Source: GCA-2748575 sp965222725 | Lineage (GTDB): Bacteria; Pseudomonadota; Gammaproteobacteria; Pseudomonadales; Ketobacteraceae | DNA: 64,000 bases | NCBI GenBank assembly: GCA_965222725.1 | Contig: OZ244969.1 | Location: forward strand, 930,001-994,000 | Direction: 5' to 3' | Shown: piece by piece, positions 33,382 through 41,439 of the stretch | How the letters are laid out: each line of letters begins with the position of its first letter | Numbering within the stretch: position 1 is the first letter of the stretch | The notes under the pieces: generated by a model | Told to the model about the DNA's origin: nothing | Databases searched by the model: none | The model's input: only the letters and a program-made list of their open reading frames with translations | Translations under genes and position numbers: made by a program

Positions 33382-33564
33382 ATGAAATACGTGAGTCTGA
33401 ATGAAGTTTTACTCGTGGCGGTTAGCGTCATGATCCTGGGCATCATGGGCTGCAGCCAGGGACCCGCTGAAGAAGTGGGAGAAGATCTGGATGAAGCCGT
33501 CGAGGACGTCAGGGATGCGGTGGATGACACATGCGATCGCGCAACTGACAGTAACTGCCAGTAA
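33382..33564 (+). CDS. Small acidic lipoprotein, second copy (60 residues)
   Basis: This product begins with a hydrophobic signal ending MILGIMGCSQ, then an acidic helix EEVGEDLDEAVEDVRDAVDD and a CDRATDSNCQ tail. It is a clear paralogue of the protein at 11235; the EDLDEA, DATDSNC-type ends and both late Cys are conserved. GGAAAGGAGG precedes the ATG. It is followed after 37 bp by an outer-membrane barrel gene, where the first copy is followed by a BON gene. Confidence 0.85.
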   Translation: MKYVSLNEVLLVAVSVMILGIMGCSQGPAEEVGEDLDEAVEDVRDAVDDTCDRATDSNCQ

Positions 33565-33601
33565 TTAAATTTTATTTGTGCCGACACTTAAGGAGCTAAC
33601 G

Positions 33602-34180
33602 ATGACTTATAAAACATTACTACCAGGTATTCTTGCCATATCACTGATACCCGTCACTGCGAATGCAGAAAGCCAGCGCGGTGTTGATCACCAGGGGTTT
33701 TATGCCGGTGCCGGTTATGGCTATGTTAAATCCAAAGGGGCTGATGATTTCGAGGACGACAACGACGCAGGCCGGGTATTTATCGGCGGTCAGTTCTCAC
33801 AGGTGTTCTCAGTGGAAGGCAGCTATATCGATTTTGGTAAATACGGCGGTAACGTTGCCAGTGCCGATATCGACGGCTACACCCTGGCACTGAAAGCCGG
33901 TATTCCCCTGGGTGAGCATGTCACTCTGTATGGACAGGGTGGTCAGCTCTGGTGGAACGCCGATCTGAAAGCATTGGGTGCCAGCGGTGATACCGATGGC
34001 GAGGAGCTGTTTTATGGTGCTGGCGTTGCTTTTGCGCTGACCCGGAACCTGGACCTGCGTCTGGAGTACACACGCTTCAATGTTGAGTTTGAAGAAGACG
34101 AGATCGGCATCTTCGCAGAATCCGATGATCTCGATACCGATCTTGATTACGTCAGTGCTGCCGTGCAGTACAACTTTTAA
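33602..34180 (+). CDS. Outer-membrane beta-barrel protein (OmpA/OmpW-size)
   Basis: This 192-residue product has a signal peptide ending in VTANA and an eight-strand barrel pattern of alternating residues: GFYAGAGYGYVKSKG, GRVFIGGQFSQVFSVEGSYI, HVTLYGQGGQLWW and a terminal strand SAAVQYNF with C-terminal Phe, the usual Bam signal. Acidic loops (FEDDNDAG, EEDEIGIFAESDDLDTD) may bind cations. AAGGAGCTAACG precedes the ATG at 33602, exactly as before the gene at 12188. Confidence 0.88.
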   Translation: MTYKTLLPGILAISLIPVTANAESQRGVDHQGFYAGAGYGYVKSKGADDFEDDNDAGRVFIGGQFSQVFSVEGSYIDFGKYGGNVASADIDGYTLALKAGIPLGEHVTLYGQGGQLWWNADLKALGASGDTDGEELFYGAGVAFALTRNLDLRLEYTRFNVEFEEDEIGIFAESDDLDTDLDYVSAAVQYNF

Positions 34181-34202
34181 CGGCTGTCAGCCAGCTGCAC
34201 AG

Positions 34203-34224
34203 AGCGCCTCGTTAACGAGGCGCT
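34203..34224. terminator. Perfect hairpin after the barrel gene
   Basis: AGCGCCTCGTTAACGAGGCGCT is a fully palindromic hairpin 23 bp after the barrel stop codon. Only TT follows, so it may attenuate rather than end transcription into the DUF1328 gene. Confidence 0.65.
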
Positions 34225-34267
34225 TCAGCCTGGCAGGCCAGGGCTTACAGGGTAAGCGGAGGTTATT

Positions 34268-34450
34268 ATGTTAATGTGGTCAATCAGTTTTTTTATTATC
34301 GCCATCATTGCCGGTGCACTCGGTTTTGGCGGCATTGCCGGCGCCGCAGCCGGCATCGCAGAGATTCTGTTTTTTGTCTTTATCGTACTCTTTATTATTT
34401 CCGTTACCATCGGTGTACTGAAAGGGCGGAAAGACAGGCTTTACCACTGA
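34268..34450 (+). CDS. DUF1328 small membrane protein (YtjA-like)
   Basis: This 60-residue product has two membrane helices, FFIIAIIAGALGFGGIAGAA and ILFFVFIVLFIISVTIGVL, joined by a short AGIAE link, and a basic end KGRKDR. This is the DUF1328 pattern. Members are common stress-associated inner-membrane proteins without a known activity. AGCGGAGG stands before the ATG. It may be read through from the barrel operon. Confidence 0.88.
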   Translation: MLMWSISFFIIAIIAGALGFGGIAGAAAGIAEILFFVFIVLFIISVTIGVLKGRKDRLYH

Positions 34451-34583
34451 CAGATCAGGCAAAAAACAGGGTTCCAGAGGCCTGCTTCCGCAGGCCTGCC
34501 CCCGGAAAACCTGGCAACGGCCAAACCAAGGGTGGCGACTCAAACCGTTTTGATGCTGACTGGTTTTTTGGCAGGGTTGATGG

Positions 34584-35519
34584 ATGCATACGATCGATTT
34601 ACCAAAAGTGCTGATTGCCGATGATGATCCGCTATGCGTGGAAGCATTACTGATTCTGCTCGGCACTGAACCCATGGAACTTGCCCCCGCCTACTCGGGC
34701 CGCGAAGCCCTGAGCAAGATAGCCGACTGGCAACCGGATATCGTATTACTGGACGTCGGACTACCCGACCTGTCCGGGTACGAAGTCTGTACCCGGGTAA
34801 AATCCGACCCCGCCACCAGAGATACCACCATCATGTTTCTTACCGGCATGACCGAAACCCGCGACGAAGCACACGGTCTGCAGCTGGGCGCGGTTGACTA
34901 TATTACCAAGCCGGTGCAACTCGCCATTTTAAAAGCCCGGCTGAAGGTTCATATAGAACTGAAACGTAAAACCCGGCTGCTGGAAACCCAGGCCATGCTG
35001 GACAGCCTTACCCATGTTCCCAACCGACGCTTTTTTGATAACGTTCTGGAACAGGAATGGAACCGCTGTTCCCGATTCGGCCATACCTTGTCGGTGATGA
35101 TGATCGATATTGATTTTTTTAAACAATATAACGATTTTTACGGGCATTTAGAGGGAGACAACTGCCTGCAAATGGTGGCAGAACTTTTACAGTACGGCCT
35201 GAAACGCTCAACAGATTTGCTGGCCCGGTTCGGTGGCGAGGAGTTTATTGTTTTACTACCACAGTCCGACAGTGCCGAAGTTCTGGTCATGGCCGAGCAC
35301 CTGCGTGCCACGGTTGAAGTGGCGCGGATTGAACACGCAGCGGCTGGAAAACCGGGCGTGGTAACTATCAGCATTGGTTGCTGCTCGGTTCAGCCACAGG
35401 CAGGGCATTCAAGCCGTGAACTGATCCACCGCGCAGATAAAGCCCTTTATCAGGCCAAACACCAGGGCCGCAATAAAGTGGTGGCGGAGTTTCTGCCGGA
35501 ATGGGCGCCTGAAAATTAA
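34584..35519 (+). CDS. Diguanylate cyclase response regulator (REC-GGDEF)
   Basis: This 311-residue product has a receiver (VLIADDDPLCVEALLI; phospho-Asp in DIVLLDVGLPDLSG near 52) and, after a linker helix, a GGDEF domain from about 140 with the signature RFGGEEF near 215. The GGEEF form is active in many cyclases. It would make cyclic-di-GMP when phosphorylated. An RxxD inhibitory site is not apparent. It lies 25 kb from the GEMM-controlled lipase and 1.4 kb before the pigment cluster. Its kinase may be one of those at 21-25 kb. Confidence 0.93.
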   Translation: MHTIDLPKVLIADDDPLCVEALLILLGTEPMELAPAYSGREALSKIADWQPDIVLLDVGLPDLSGYEVCTRVKSDPATRDTTIMFLTGMTETRDEAHGLQLGAVDYITKPVQLAILKARLKVHIELKRKTRLLETQAMLDSLTHVPNRRFFDNVLEQEWNRCSRFGHTLSVMMIDIDFFKQYNDFYGHLEGDNCLQMVAELLQYGLKRSTDLLARFGGEEFIVLLPQSDSAEVLVMAEHLRATVEVARIEHAAAGKPGVVTISIGCCSVQPQAGHSSRELIHRADKALYQAKHQGRNKVVAEFLPEWAPEN

Positions 35520-35802
35520 GCACCAGGAAGCCATTTCCCTTATTAAAAACTGGCAGGCGACAATCCTGCTATGCTCAAAATAGCAACAAACTTTATATTG
35601 TCTCTGCATTTTTTATCCTGCCTCCCTCACCCGTATGAGGGGTATAACACCAAACAATTTGATTCACTTTGTCAAAATGCATAACATTCAATCGGCTAAA
35701 CTTTAAATGCGGCTGCGATTTTTGAGTCGATTTAGCACACATTCAGGCCAACGCCAGCATGCTCTGACAGGCCCGGAATCCAATTAAAAGGACAATTCTC
35801 AT

Positions 35803-36171
35803 ATGCTGAAGCTCGCTAGTATTTTGAAACTGACCCTCATAGCGCTTGTTTTAAGCGGCTGTTCCACCACCGGTTACTTCAAGGTGCCGGAAGGCTCTGA
35901 CCTTTATATCTACAAACGCCCGGCGCCGGTGAACATTGCATCCGACGGCAGTGTTACCACCAAACCCTTCTTCTGGACGGCTGCCGGTTTCCCACCGGGT
36001 GGCGGTATTCCTTACCGCCTGGAAAAAGACGGTGAAGTTATCAAGGAAGGTAAATTGCGTGCGAAATTCCGGGTTGTGTCCATTTTCTGGCCTCCTTTCG
36101 CGCTGATTTACTGGCCCATGGGCATGAACCCCGATATTACTTACGATCTGGTTAACGACACTCAGGAATAA
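35803..36171 (+). CDS. Small predicted lipoprotein
   Basis: This 122-residue product has a lipoprotein signal (LIALVLSGCSTT) and a beta-rich domain that contains Pro/Gly/aromatic clusters (PFFWTAAGFPPGGGIPYRLE; IFWPPFALIYWPMG). I do not recognise the family. AAAAGGAC precedes the ATG. The 283 bp upstream hold no gene and no clear promoter motif. The next lipoprotein gene follows 81 bp downstream. Confidence 0.72.
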   Translation: MLKLASILKLTLIALVLSGCSTTGYFKVPEGSDLYIYKRPAPVNIASDGSVTTKPFFWTAAGFPPGGGIPYRLEKDGEVIKEGKLRAKFRVVSIFWPPFALIYWPMGMNPDITYDLVNDTQE

Positions 36172-36252
36172 CGCTGCGAGCGGACGCCGGCGGCAACAAC
36201 GCCGGCATCCGCCCCGCGATCAACACAGGGACTGCACAGGGAGAAGACAAAC

Positions 36253-36837
36253 GTGAAGCATCTGACACCGATAAAAGCCGCCATCTTTACACTGGCCTTT
36301 ACATTGATTAGCGGCTGCACCTCGCAAATTTCGTTGATGGATCAGAACGGTGAAAACCTGGTGGGTGCTGATGGCGTGGTCACTCTGGTTAACCTGCACC
36401 CGGATATGCATAAGGGCCCCCGGCTGACCGCCATTAACTGGCAGCTACCGGCCCTGCTCCCCATGTGCACCGAGGTTCAGATCCTGGAAGCCAACGAGAA
36501 GCAGGCAACCATCAAGGATAAAAGCACCGGGATCACTTACATCTACTATTACCACAAGGCAGCAGCCGAGCCCTTCGCCTCTCATTTAAAACGCTATTTC
36601 GGCAAATCCTGCGCCAGCAAGAAAGTGGCCGGCCTGAGCAAACAGGACCGGGACGGTATTGAAGCCGGCGAGATCCGTGAAGGCATGACCAAACAGGGCG
36701 TTATCTTTGCTGCCGGTTATCCGCCCAGACACGCAACCCCTACCACCGAATCCAACAGCTGGAAATACTGGAAAAACCGCTGGAATACCATAGTGGTGAG
36801 GTTTGAAGACGACAAAGTCGTTCAGATCATCGACTAG
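36253..36837 (+). CDS. Predicted lipoprotein with SmpA/OmlA-like C-terminal region
   Basis: This 194-residue product starts with GTG (GGGAGAAG upstream) and has a lipoprotein signal ending in LISGCTS. The C-terminal part reads EIREGMTKQGVIFAAGYPPRHATPTTE followed by WKYWKNRWNTIVVRFEDDKV, close to the BamE/SmpA pattern in which 'GMTxxxVxxxLGxP' is followed by 'W.Y....VxFxxgkv'. A role in outer-membrane assembly or in stress sensing is possible but not shown. Confidence 0.72.
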   Translation: MKHLTPIKAAIFTLAFTLISGCTSQISLMDQNGENLVGADGVVTLVNLHPDMHKGPRLTAINWQLPALLPMCTEVQILEANEKQATIKDKSTGITYIYYYHKAAAEPFASHLKRYFGKSCASKKVAGLSKQDRDGIEAGEIREGMTKQGVIFAAGYPPRHATPTTESNSWKYWKNRWNTIVVRFEDDKVVQIID

Positions 36838-36919
36838 CGTCTACAATTAGCACGCATCAATTTCAGGGTCTTTACCCTGGCGTTAACCGCCGATTTTTGG
36901 TAGGATTGCGCGATTTTTG

Positions 36920-36945
36920 AGCGCCCTTGCTGGGCGCTTTCTTTG
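36920..36945 (+). terminator. Terminator-like hairpin directly before the aryl-polyene cluster
   Basis: The stem AGCGCCC/GGGCGCT (36920-36926, 36932-36938) with a TTGCT loop is followed by TTCTTTGTT. It ends about 25 bp before the first cluster gene. Two smaller hairpins precede it (CAGGGT/ACCCTG near 36866 and GGCG/CGCC near 36880). It may end the lipoprotein transcript, or act as an attenuator in the cluster leader. Confidence 0.75.
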
Positions 36946-36966
36946 TTATTGAAAGGCGAAACTCTC

Positions 36967-37731
36967 GTGGACACCTTAGGAATTGTACTGAACTCCTGGG
37001 CCGCCTGGGCGCCTGGCCTGGAATCTCCTGAAGACTGGTTACAGTGGGCCCGGGGAAACCGCGAGCCCCAGCCAGATGGCGCCCCCACGGTGAGTTTCTT
37101 TCCCCCCATGTACCGGCGCAGACTAAGCCGGCTAGGGAAAATGGCTGTTTATGTGGCCCATCAGTGCGATACCGAAACCACTGACAGCCATCAGCGGGTG
37201 TTTGCCTCCCGTTACGGCGAGCAACAGCGTACAGCGAAGATTCTGGATGGACTGAATCAGGGCGAACCGGTATCACCCACCGCGTTCAGCCTGTCGGTGC
37301 ATAATGCCGTGGCCGGTCTGTACTCCATGGTAAAACAGGACCGGTCACCCACTACCAGTCTGTCGGCCGGCTTCAGTACGTTTTCGTCTGCCTGGCTCGA
37401 AGCCGTGGGCCTGCTGCAATGCCCGCAAGCCCCCTGCCAGACAGTCACACTGGTGTATTACGACGAGCCCTTGCCGGGCGACTACGCAGCGTTTCAGTCT
37501 GAGGTGGCGTTTCCACTAGCCCTGGCCCTGCAGATGCGACTGGCGACAGACACAGACCGAACCGTATTTACTTTGCAAATGGCTGAGCCCGAGCCTGCCC
37601 AGGCAGCCGGAAATCAACCACCACTTTGGCAACCGCTGGCGTTTATTCGCCTGTTGCTGGATCAGGAACAACAGACAGAGGGAACTGGCAGTGGAAATCG
37701 CTGGATCTGGAAAAGACATGAAAGGCCTTAA
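36967..37731 (+). CDS. Beta-ketoacyl synthase chain-length factor (ApeC-like)
   Basis: The 254-residue product starts at the GTG at 36967 (GAAAGGCG upstream) and matches the short 'ketoacyl-synthase-like' proteins of aryl-polyene clusters. It shows WAAWAPGLESPEDW at the start and SVHNAVAGLYSMVKQDRSPT near 115, but no catalytic Cys-His-His triad. Such proteins pair with the active ketosynthase and help set chain length. It is the first cluster gene and overlaps the next one by about 40 bp. Confidence 0.85.
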   Translation: MDTLGIVLNSWAAWAPGLESPEDWLQWARGNREPQPDGAPTVSFFPPMYRRRLSRLGKMAVYVAHQCDTETTDSHQRVFASRYGEQQRTAKILDGLNQGEPVSPTAFSLSVHNAVAGLYSMVKQDRSPTTSLSAGFSTFSSAWLEAVGLLQCPQAPCQTVTLVYYDEPLPGDYAAFQSEVAFPLALALQMRLATDTDRTVFTLQMAEPEPAQAAGNQPPLWQPLAFIRLLLDQEQQTEGTGSGNRWIWKRHERP

Positions 37732-38491
37732 CTACTACTGGCGCCTGTTTACCACGGGGTTCAGCTTTTTTACCTTTGGTGTTGGCGGCCTGATTATCGG
37801 CCTGGTGCTTTTTCCTGCTATCAATCTGCTTTTCTGGAACCGGCGCCGCCGGACGCTGGTCAGCCAGTACCTGATCCACAAGCTGTTCCGGCTTTTCATC
37901 GAGATGATGTGCTTTCTGGGCATTATGAATTACCGGATCAGCGGGCTGGACAAGCTGAAGAACGCCCAGGGCACCCTGATTGTCGCCAATCACCCCACGC
38001 TGATTGATGTGGTGATACTGATTGCCTTTCTGGACAAGGTCGATTGCGTGGTAAAATCCGCGCTGATGAAAAACCCGGTCATGATGGGGCCGGTGAAAGC
38101 CGCCAACTATATTGTTAATTCGGATCCGGAAAAACTCATCGACGATTGCTCCCGGGCTCTGCAAAGCGGCAACGCGCTGATCATATTTCCTGAAGGTACC
38201 CGGACCGAGCCGGGCAAACCCTTCAGATTTCAGCGCGGTGCAGCAGGCATTGCCCTGAGGTCTGATGTGGATATCACGCCTGTCGTCATAGGCTGCACAC
38301 CCTCCACGCTGACCAAATCCGAAAAGTGGTATCAGATTCCGCCCACCAGCTTTTCCATGACGCTGGATGTACGTGATCCCATCCGGGTAAGCGATGTGAT
38401 TGATGCCGATGCACCCAGATCAGTTGCGGCACGCCGCCTGACCAGTTACTTGCAAGATTATTTTACGAAAGAGGTTTCCCTTAATGACTGA
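37691..38491 (+). CDS. Lysophospholipid acyltransferase-like protein of the polyene cluster
   Basis: This 266-residue membrane acyltransferase has a hydrophobic N-terminal segment (FSFFTFGVGGLIIGLVLFPAI), the HX4D motif in VANHPTLID near 100 and FPEGTRT near 165. Cluster enzymes of this type are thought to move the finished polyene onto a lipid-like anchor. The GTG at 37691 has AGAGGGA upstream; an ATG at 37718 is a possible later start. Its end overlaps the first acyl-carrier gene by 8 bp. Confidence 0.85.
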   Translation: MEIAGSGKDMKGLNYYWRLFTTGFSFFTFGVGGLIIGLVLFPAINLLFWNRRRRTLVSQYLIHKLFRLFIEMMCFLGIMNYRISGLDKLKNAQGTLIVANHPTLIDVVILIAFLDKVDCVVKSALMKNPVMMGPVKAANYIVNSDPEKLIDDCSRALQSGNALIIFPEGTRTEPGKPFRFQRGAAGIALRSDVDITPVVIGCTPSTLTKSEKWYQIPPTSFSMTLDVRDPIRVSDVIDADAPRSVAARRLTSYLQDYFTKEVSLND

Positions 38492-38744
38492 TTTGGCTCT
38501 GGAAGTAAAAGAGTTGATTATCGAATCACTCGATCTGGAGGACGTAACCCCCGACGATATCGTTGATGACGAACCACTGTTTGTGGAGGGCCTGGGTCTG
38601 GATTCCATTGATGCTCTGGAACTGGGCCTGGCCATTAAAACCCGGTACAAGGTCACCATTGATGACGAATCGGAAGAAACCAAAAAGCATTTTGCCAGCG
38701 TCAACAACCTGGTTCGATTTATAGAAAGTTCCCGAGAGGTCTGA
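38484..38744 (+). CDS. Acyl carrier protein 1 (ApeE/ApeF-like)
   Basis: This 86-residue acidic protein has the phosphopantetheine site in GLGLDSIDALELGLAI near residue 38 (Ser of DSID). It carries the growing chain. AGAGG lies upstream of the ATG at 38484, inside the end of the acyltransferase gene. Aryl-polyene clusters typically encode two carriers side by side, as here. Confidence 0.93.
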   Translation: MTDLALEVKELIIESLDLEDVTPDDIVDDEPLFVEGLGLDSIDALELGLAIKTRYKVTIDDESEETKKHFASVNNLVRFIESSREV

Positions 38745-38750
38745 TATTCC

Positions 38751-39002
38751 ATGATGAACAGTAAAGAAGAAATTTATTCCAAGCTCAGCGAAATCATGGT
38801 GGAACTTTTCGAGGTGGAAGAATCCGCCATTGAGCCCAATGCAAACCTTTATGAAGAGCTGGGTATCGACAGTATTGATGCGGTGGATCTGGTGGTAAAA
38901 CTGAAAGAGATTACCGGCAAAAGAATTCAGCCCGAAGAATTCAAAAGCGCCAGAACCATACAGGACGTGGTCGATGCCGTTTACGGTTTAGTCAATGGAT
39001 GA
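38751..39002 (+). CDS. Acyl carrier protein 2
   Basis: This 83-residue protein has the carrier motif EELGIDSIDAVDLVVKL near residue 37. It begins 6 bp after the first carrier gene (GAGAGG upstream) and overlaps the next gene by 4 bp. It differs clearly in sequence from carrier 1, so the two probably serve different partners, for example starter loading and elongation. Confidence 0.93.
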   Translation: MMNSKEEIYSKLSEIMVELFEVEESAIEPNANLYEELGIDSIDAVDLVVKLKEITGKRIQPEEFKSARTIQDVVDAVYGLVNG

Positions 39003-39580
39003 AGCCGGTGAAGTGGATCGCCAAAATACTTTTTGGTTTGCTCGTCATTGCCTACCCGTTCGCTGTGTATTACGGCATTCAGAGCTTTTCACTGAAGCAG
39101 GTGGCACTGGTGCTGCTTGCGCTGTTTGCGATCCGTCTTTTTCTGCAAAAGCCCGGTAAAAAAGACATGGCCGGGCTGGGCAGCTGGCTGGCCACGGCTA
39201 TCGGTTGCGGTTTGATTCTGGCTGTGCTGTTTTTCGACGAAGCCCTGTTCCTCAGGCTGTATCCGGTCTTTATGAACCTGGTGATGTTACTGGTGTTCGC
39301 CTGGACACTGCTGCATCCCCCTTCTGCTGTTGAACGCCTGGCCCGCAAGGTCGATCCCCACTTGAGTGAACTGGGTGTCAGGCACACCCGCCAGGTTACA
39401 CAGGTGTGGTGCGGTTTTTTTATTGGCAACGGCCTGGTGGCAATCTATACCGCACTGTTTTCGTCACTGGAAGACTGGGCGCTCTACAACGGTTTTATTT
39501 CTTACCTGCTGATCGGCTTGCTGTTTGCGGCGGAATTTATGGTGCGCCGGATTCGGCAACACCGCGCCGGAGAGCTTTAA
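38999..39580 (+). CDS. COG4648-like membrane protein of the polyene cluster
   Basis: This 193-residue product has about five membrane segments (near 5-25, 32-46, 58-75, 82-100, 135-155, 160-180) and RHTRQVTQVWCGFFIGNG in the middle. Proteins of this type are regular members of aryl-polyene clusters, but their role is not established; transport or placing of the enzymes at the membrane has been supposed. The ATG overlaps the carrier stop codon. Confidence 0.8.
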   Translation: MKPVKWIAKILFGLLVIAYPFAVYYGIQSFSLKQVALVLLALFAIRLFLQKPGKKDMAGLGSWLATAIGCGLILAVLFFDEALFLRLYPVFMNLVMLLVFAWTLLHPPSAVERLARKVDPHLSELGVRHTRQVTQVWCGFFIGNGLVAIYTALFSSLEDWALYNGFISYLLIGLLFAAEFMVRRIRQHRAGEL

Positions 39581-39581
39581 G

Positions 39582-41066
39582 ATGAGCATCCTGTCTTTTG
39601 CGGATTTGCTGCAGACACAAGCAGAGCCGGCACCGGAAAATCACCCCGTTGCCTGGACACCGGTCCGCCATGGAGATCCAGTTACTTATTATCTGCAGGA
39701 TTTTCAGGCGGATGTTCAGCGCCTTATCGCCCGCTTTGCCAACACACCCGACGTTTGCGCCAACAGCGCAGCGATTCTGTATGCCACCCACAGTTATCAC
39801 TTTGCTGTGGCGTTCACGGCTCTGGTTATTCTGCGCAAGACCATCGTATTACCCCACAGCGGCAACGCCGGTGCCATTGCACAGCTAAGCGGAGACTACC
39901 CCATTGCTGTGGTCGATGCCGACGTGCATCACCAGCTGGAAGATAGCGGTGCAGACATCACCGGTTTCAATCTGGACAGGGCACTGGCTGAAACCAGCCC
40001 GCTCCCGGAAAAGCCGGTTACCTTGCCCACAGACTGCCATGATGTGGGTATTGTGATATTTACCTCCGGAAGCACCGGCGCGCCCAAGGCCATTCACAAA
40101 ACACTCGGCCATTTTCTTGCAGAAGTCGCTTCCCTGGAATCGCTGTGGGGGGAATCCATCGGTGATTCCCGCCTGGTGGCTACCGTTTCCCATCAGCACG
40201 TTTACGGGTTGTTGTTCAGGCTCTTATGGCCACTGCTTACCCGAAGGCCGTTATGCGCCGTTGCTTTCCAATACCCGGAAGAACTCCTCTGGCAACTGGC
40301 GACCGGGCAACCAATGGTATTGATATCCAGCCCGGCATTTCTGTCGCGCTTGCCGGACCACGTGTCTGCCAATGCCCTGCCCGCCAACAGTCAGTTAAAG
40401 AAGATCGTCAGCTCCGGCGGGCCGTTAAAGCCTCAGGACAGCTTTGCCGTTCAACCGCGGTTAAAAGCCGCTGTCACGGAAGTTTTCGGCAGCTCCGAAA
40501 CCGGTGGCGTGGGCTATCGGGAACGGACCAGCGAAACCGATTCCATGGCCTGGACGCCGCTGCCCCGGGTTCAGGTGACAACTGCGCCGGAAACCCGGCA
40601 ATTACTGATCAGGTCCCCCTATTGTTTTACCCGGGACTGGTATGCCATGGGTGATGTGGCTACCCTGCAGGATAATCAGTGTTTTGTCATTAACGGGCGG
40701 GCTGACCGCATCGTCAAGATTGAAGAAAAGCGTATCTCGCTGGATGAAATCGAAGCAAGGCTCAACCAGACACACTGGGTAGACAGCTGCCGGGTGTTAC
40801 TGTTACAAGGCCAGCGCACAGAAGTGGCTGCCGTTCTGGTACTAAATGAACAGGGCAAAAACCGGCTGCAACAAAACGGCAAGCTGGCACTGACCCGGCA
40901 ACTACGCCAGGAACTTGCCCACTTTCTGGACGCGGTAGTATTACCCCGTAAATGGCGCATCCTGGATGAGCTGCCGCTGAATTCCCAGGGTAAGCTTGTG
41001 CAGTCCACCCTGGAAAACCTGTTTGCCCAGCGCAACACTCCGGATAACCGGACAAATTCAGATTGA
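39582..41066 (+). CDS. AMP-dependent acyl-(ACP/CoA) ligase (ApeH-like)
   Basis: This 494-residue adenylate-forming enzyme has the phosphate-binding loop IFTSGSTGAPKAIHKT near 155, a FGSSETGG motif near 300, GDVATL with the ribose-binding Asp near 360, GRADRIVKIEEKRISL near 375 and the late catalytic Lys in NSQGKLVQ near 475. It would activate the aromatic starter acid made by the ammonia-lyase and load it on a carrier. The ATG at 39582 is chosen by GGAGAG upstream and falls right after the previous stop codon. Confidence 0.88.
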   Translation: MSILSFADLLQTQAEPAPENHPVAWTPVRHGDPVTYYLQDFQADVQRLIARFANTPDVCANSAAILYATHSYHFAVAFTALVILRKTIVLPHSGNAGAIAQLSGDYPIAVVDADVHHQLEDSGADITGFNLDRALAETSPLPEKPVTLPTDCHDVGIVIFTSGSTGAPKAIHKTLGHFLAEVASLESLWGESIGDSRLVATVSHQHVYGLLFRLLWPLLTRRPLCAVAFQYPEELLWQLATGQPMVLISSPAFLSRLPDHVSANALPANSQLKKIVSSGGPLKPQDSFAVQPRLKAAVTEVFGSSETGGVGYRERTSETDSMAWTPLPRVQVTTAPETRQLLIRSPYCFTRDWYAMGDVATLQDNQCFVINGRADRIVKIEEKRISLDEIEARLNQTHWVDSCRVLLLQGQRTEVAAVLVLNEQGKNRLQQNGKLALTRQLRQELAHFLDAVVLPRKWRILDELPLNSQGKLVQSTLENLFAQRNTPDNRTNSD

Positions 41067-41073
41067 GAGTATC

Positions 41074-41439
41074 GTGACCAGTAAAATCTTATATCCGGAC
41101 GTTATCAGCAAAGACACCGCAGGGGACAAAAAGCACCTGACCCTGAAGGTGCCTGCCGACCTGTACTATTTTAACGGTCACTTCGATCAGGGCAGCATTC
41201 TGCCCGGCGTGGTACAGGTTAAGTGGGCAGAGCATTTCGGCCGGCAGCTTTTTGATATGAATGGCGAATTTCAGCGACTGGAAACACTCAAGTTTCAGCA
41301 GGTGATAGTGCCTGATGCCGTTATCAACCTGGAACTGGCCAATCAACCGGATCGCAGCAAGCTTTACTTCACCTATTTGCTGGCGGGGAAAAAAGTCTCC
41401 TCCGGCAGAATTGTATTTGGAGCAAAGGATGGCGTTTAA
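41074..41439 (+). CDS. 3-hydroxyacyl-ACP dehydratase 1 (ApeI-like hotdog)
   Basis: With the GTG at 41074 (TTGAGAG upstream) the product has 121 residues, a single hotdog fold. YYFNGHFDQGSILPGVVQVKW near residue 28 is the FabZ-type site with catalytic His. It dehydrates the beta-hydroxy chain to the trans double bond. The gene overlaps the glycosyltransferase gene by 11 bp. With the second hotdog gene at 51263 it probably forms a mixed dehydratase, as described for ApeI and ApeP. Confidence 0.85.
   Translation: MTSKILYPDVISKDTAGDKKHLTLKVPADLYYFNGHFDQGSILPGVVQVKWAEHFGRQLFDMNGEFQRLETLKFQQVIVPDAVINLELANQPDRSKLYFTYLLAGKKVSSGRIVFGAKDGV

Noticed and set aside
35555..35569. GG-N10-GC spacing upstream of the lipoprotein at 35803
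   Set aside because: The -24 half does not match and the site is about 230 bp from the gene.
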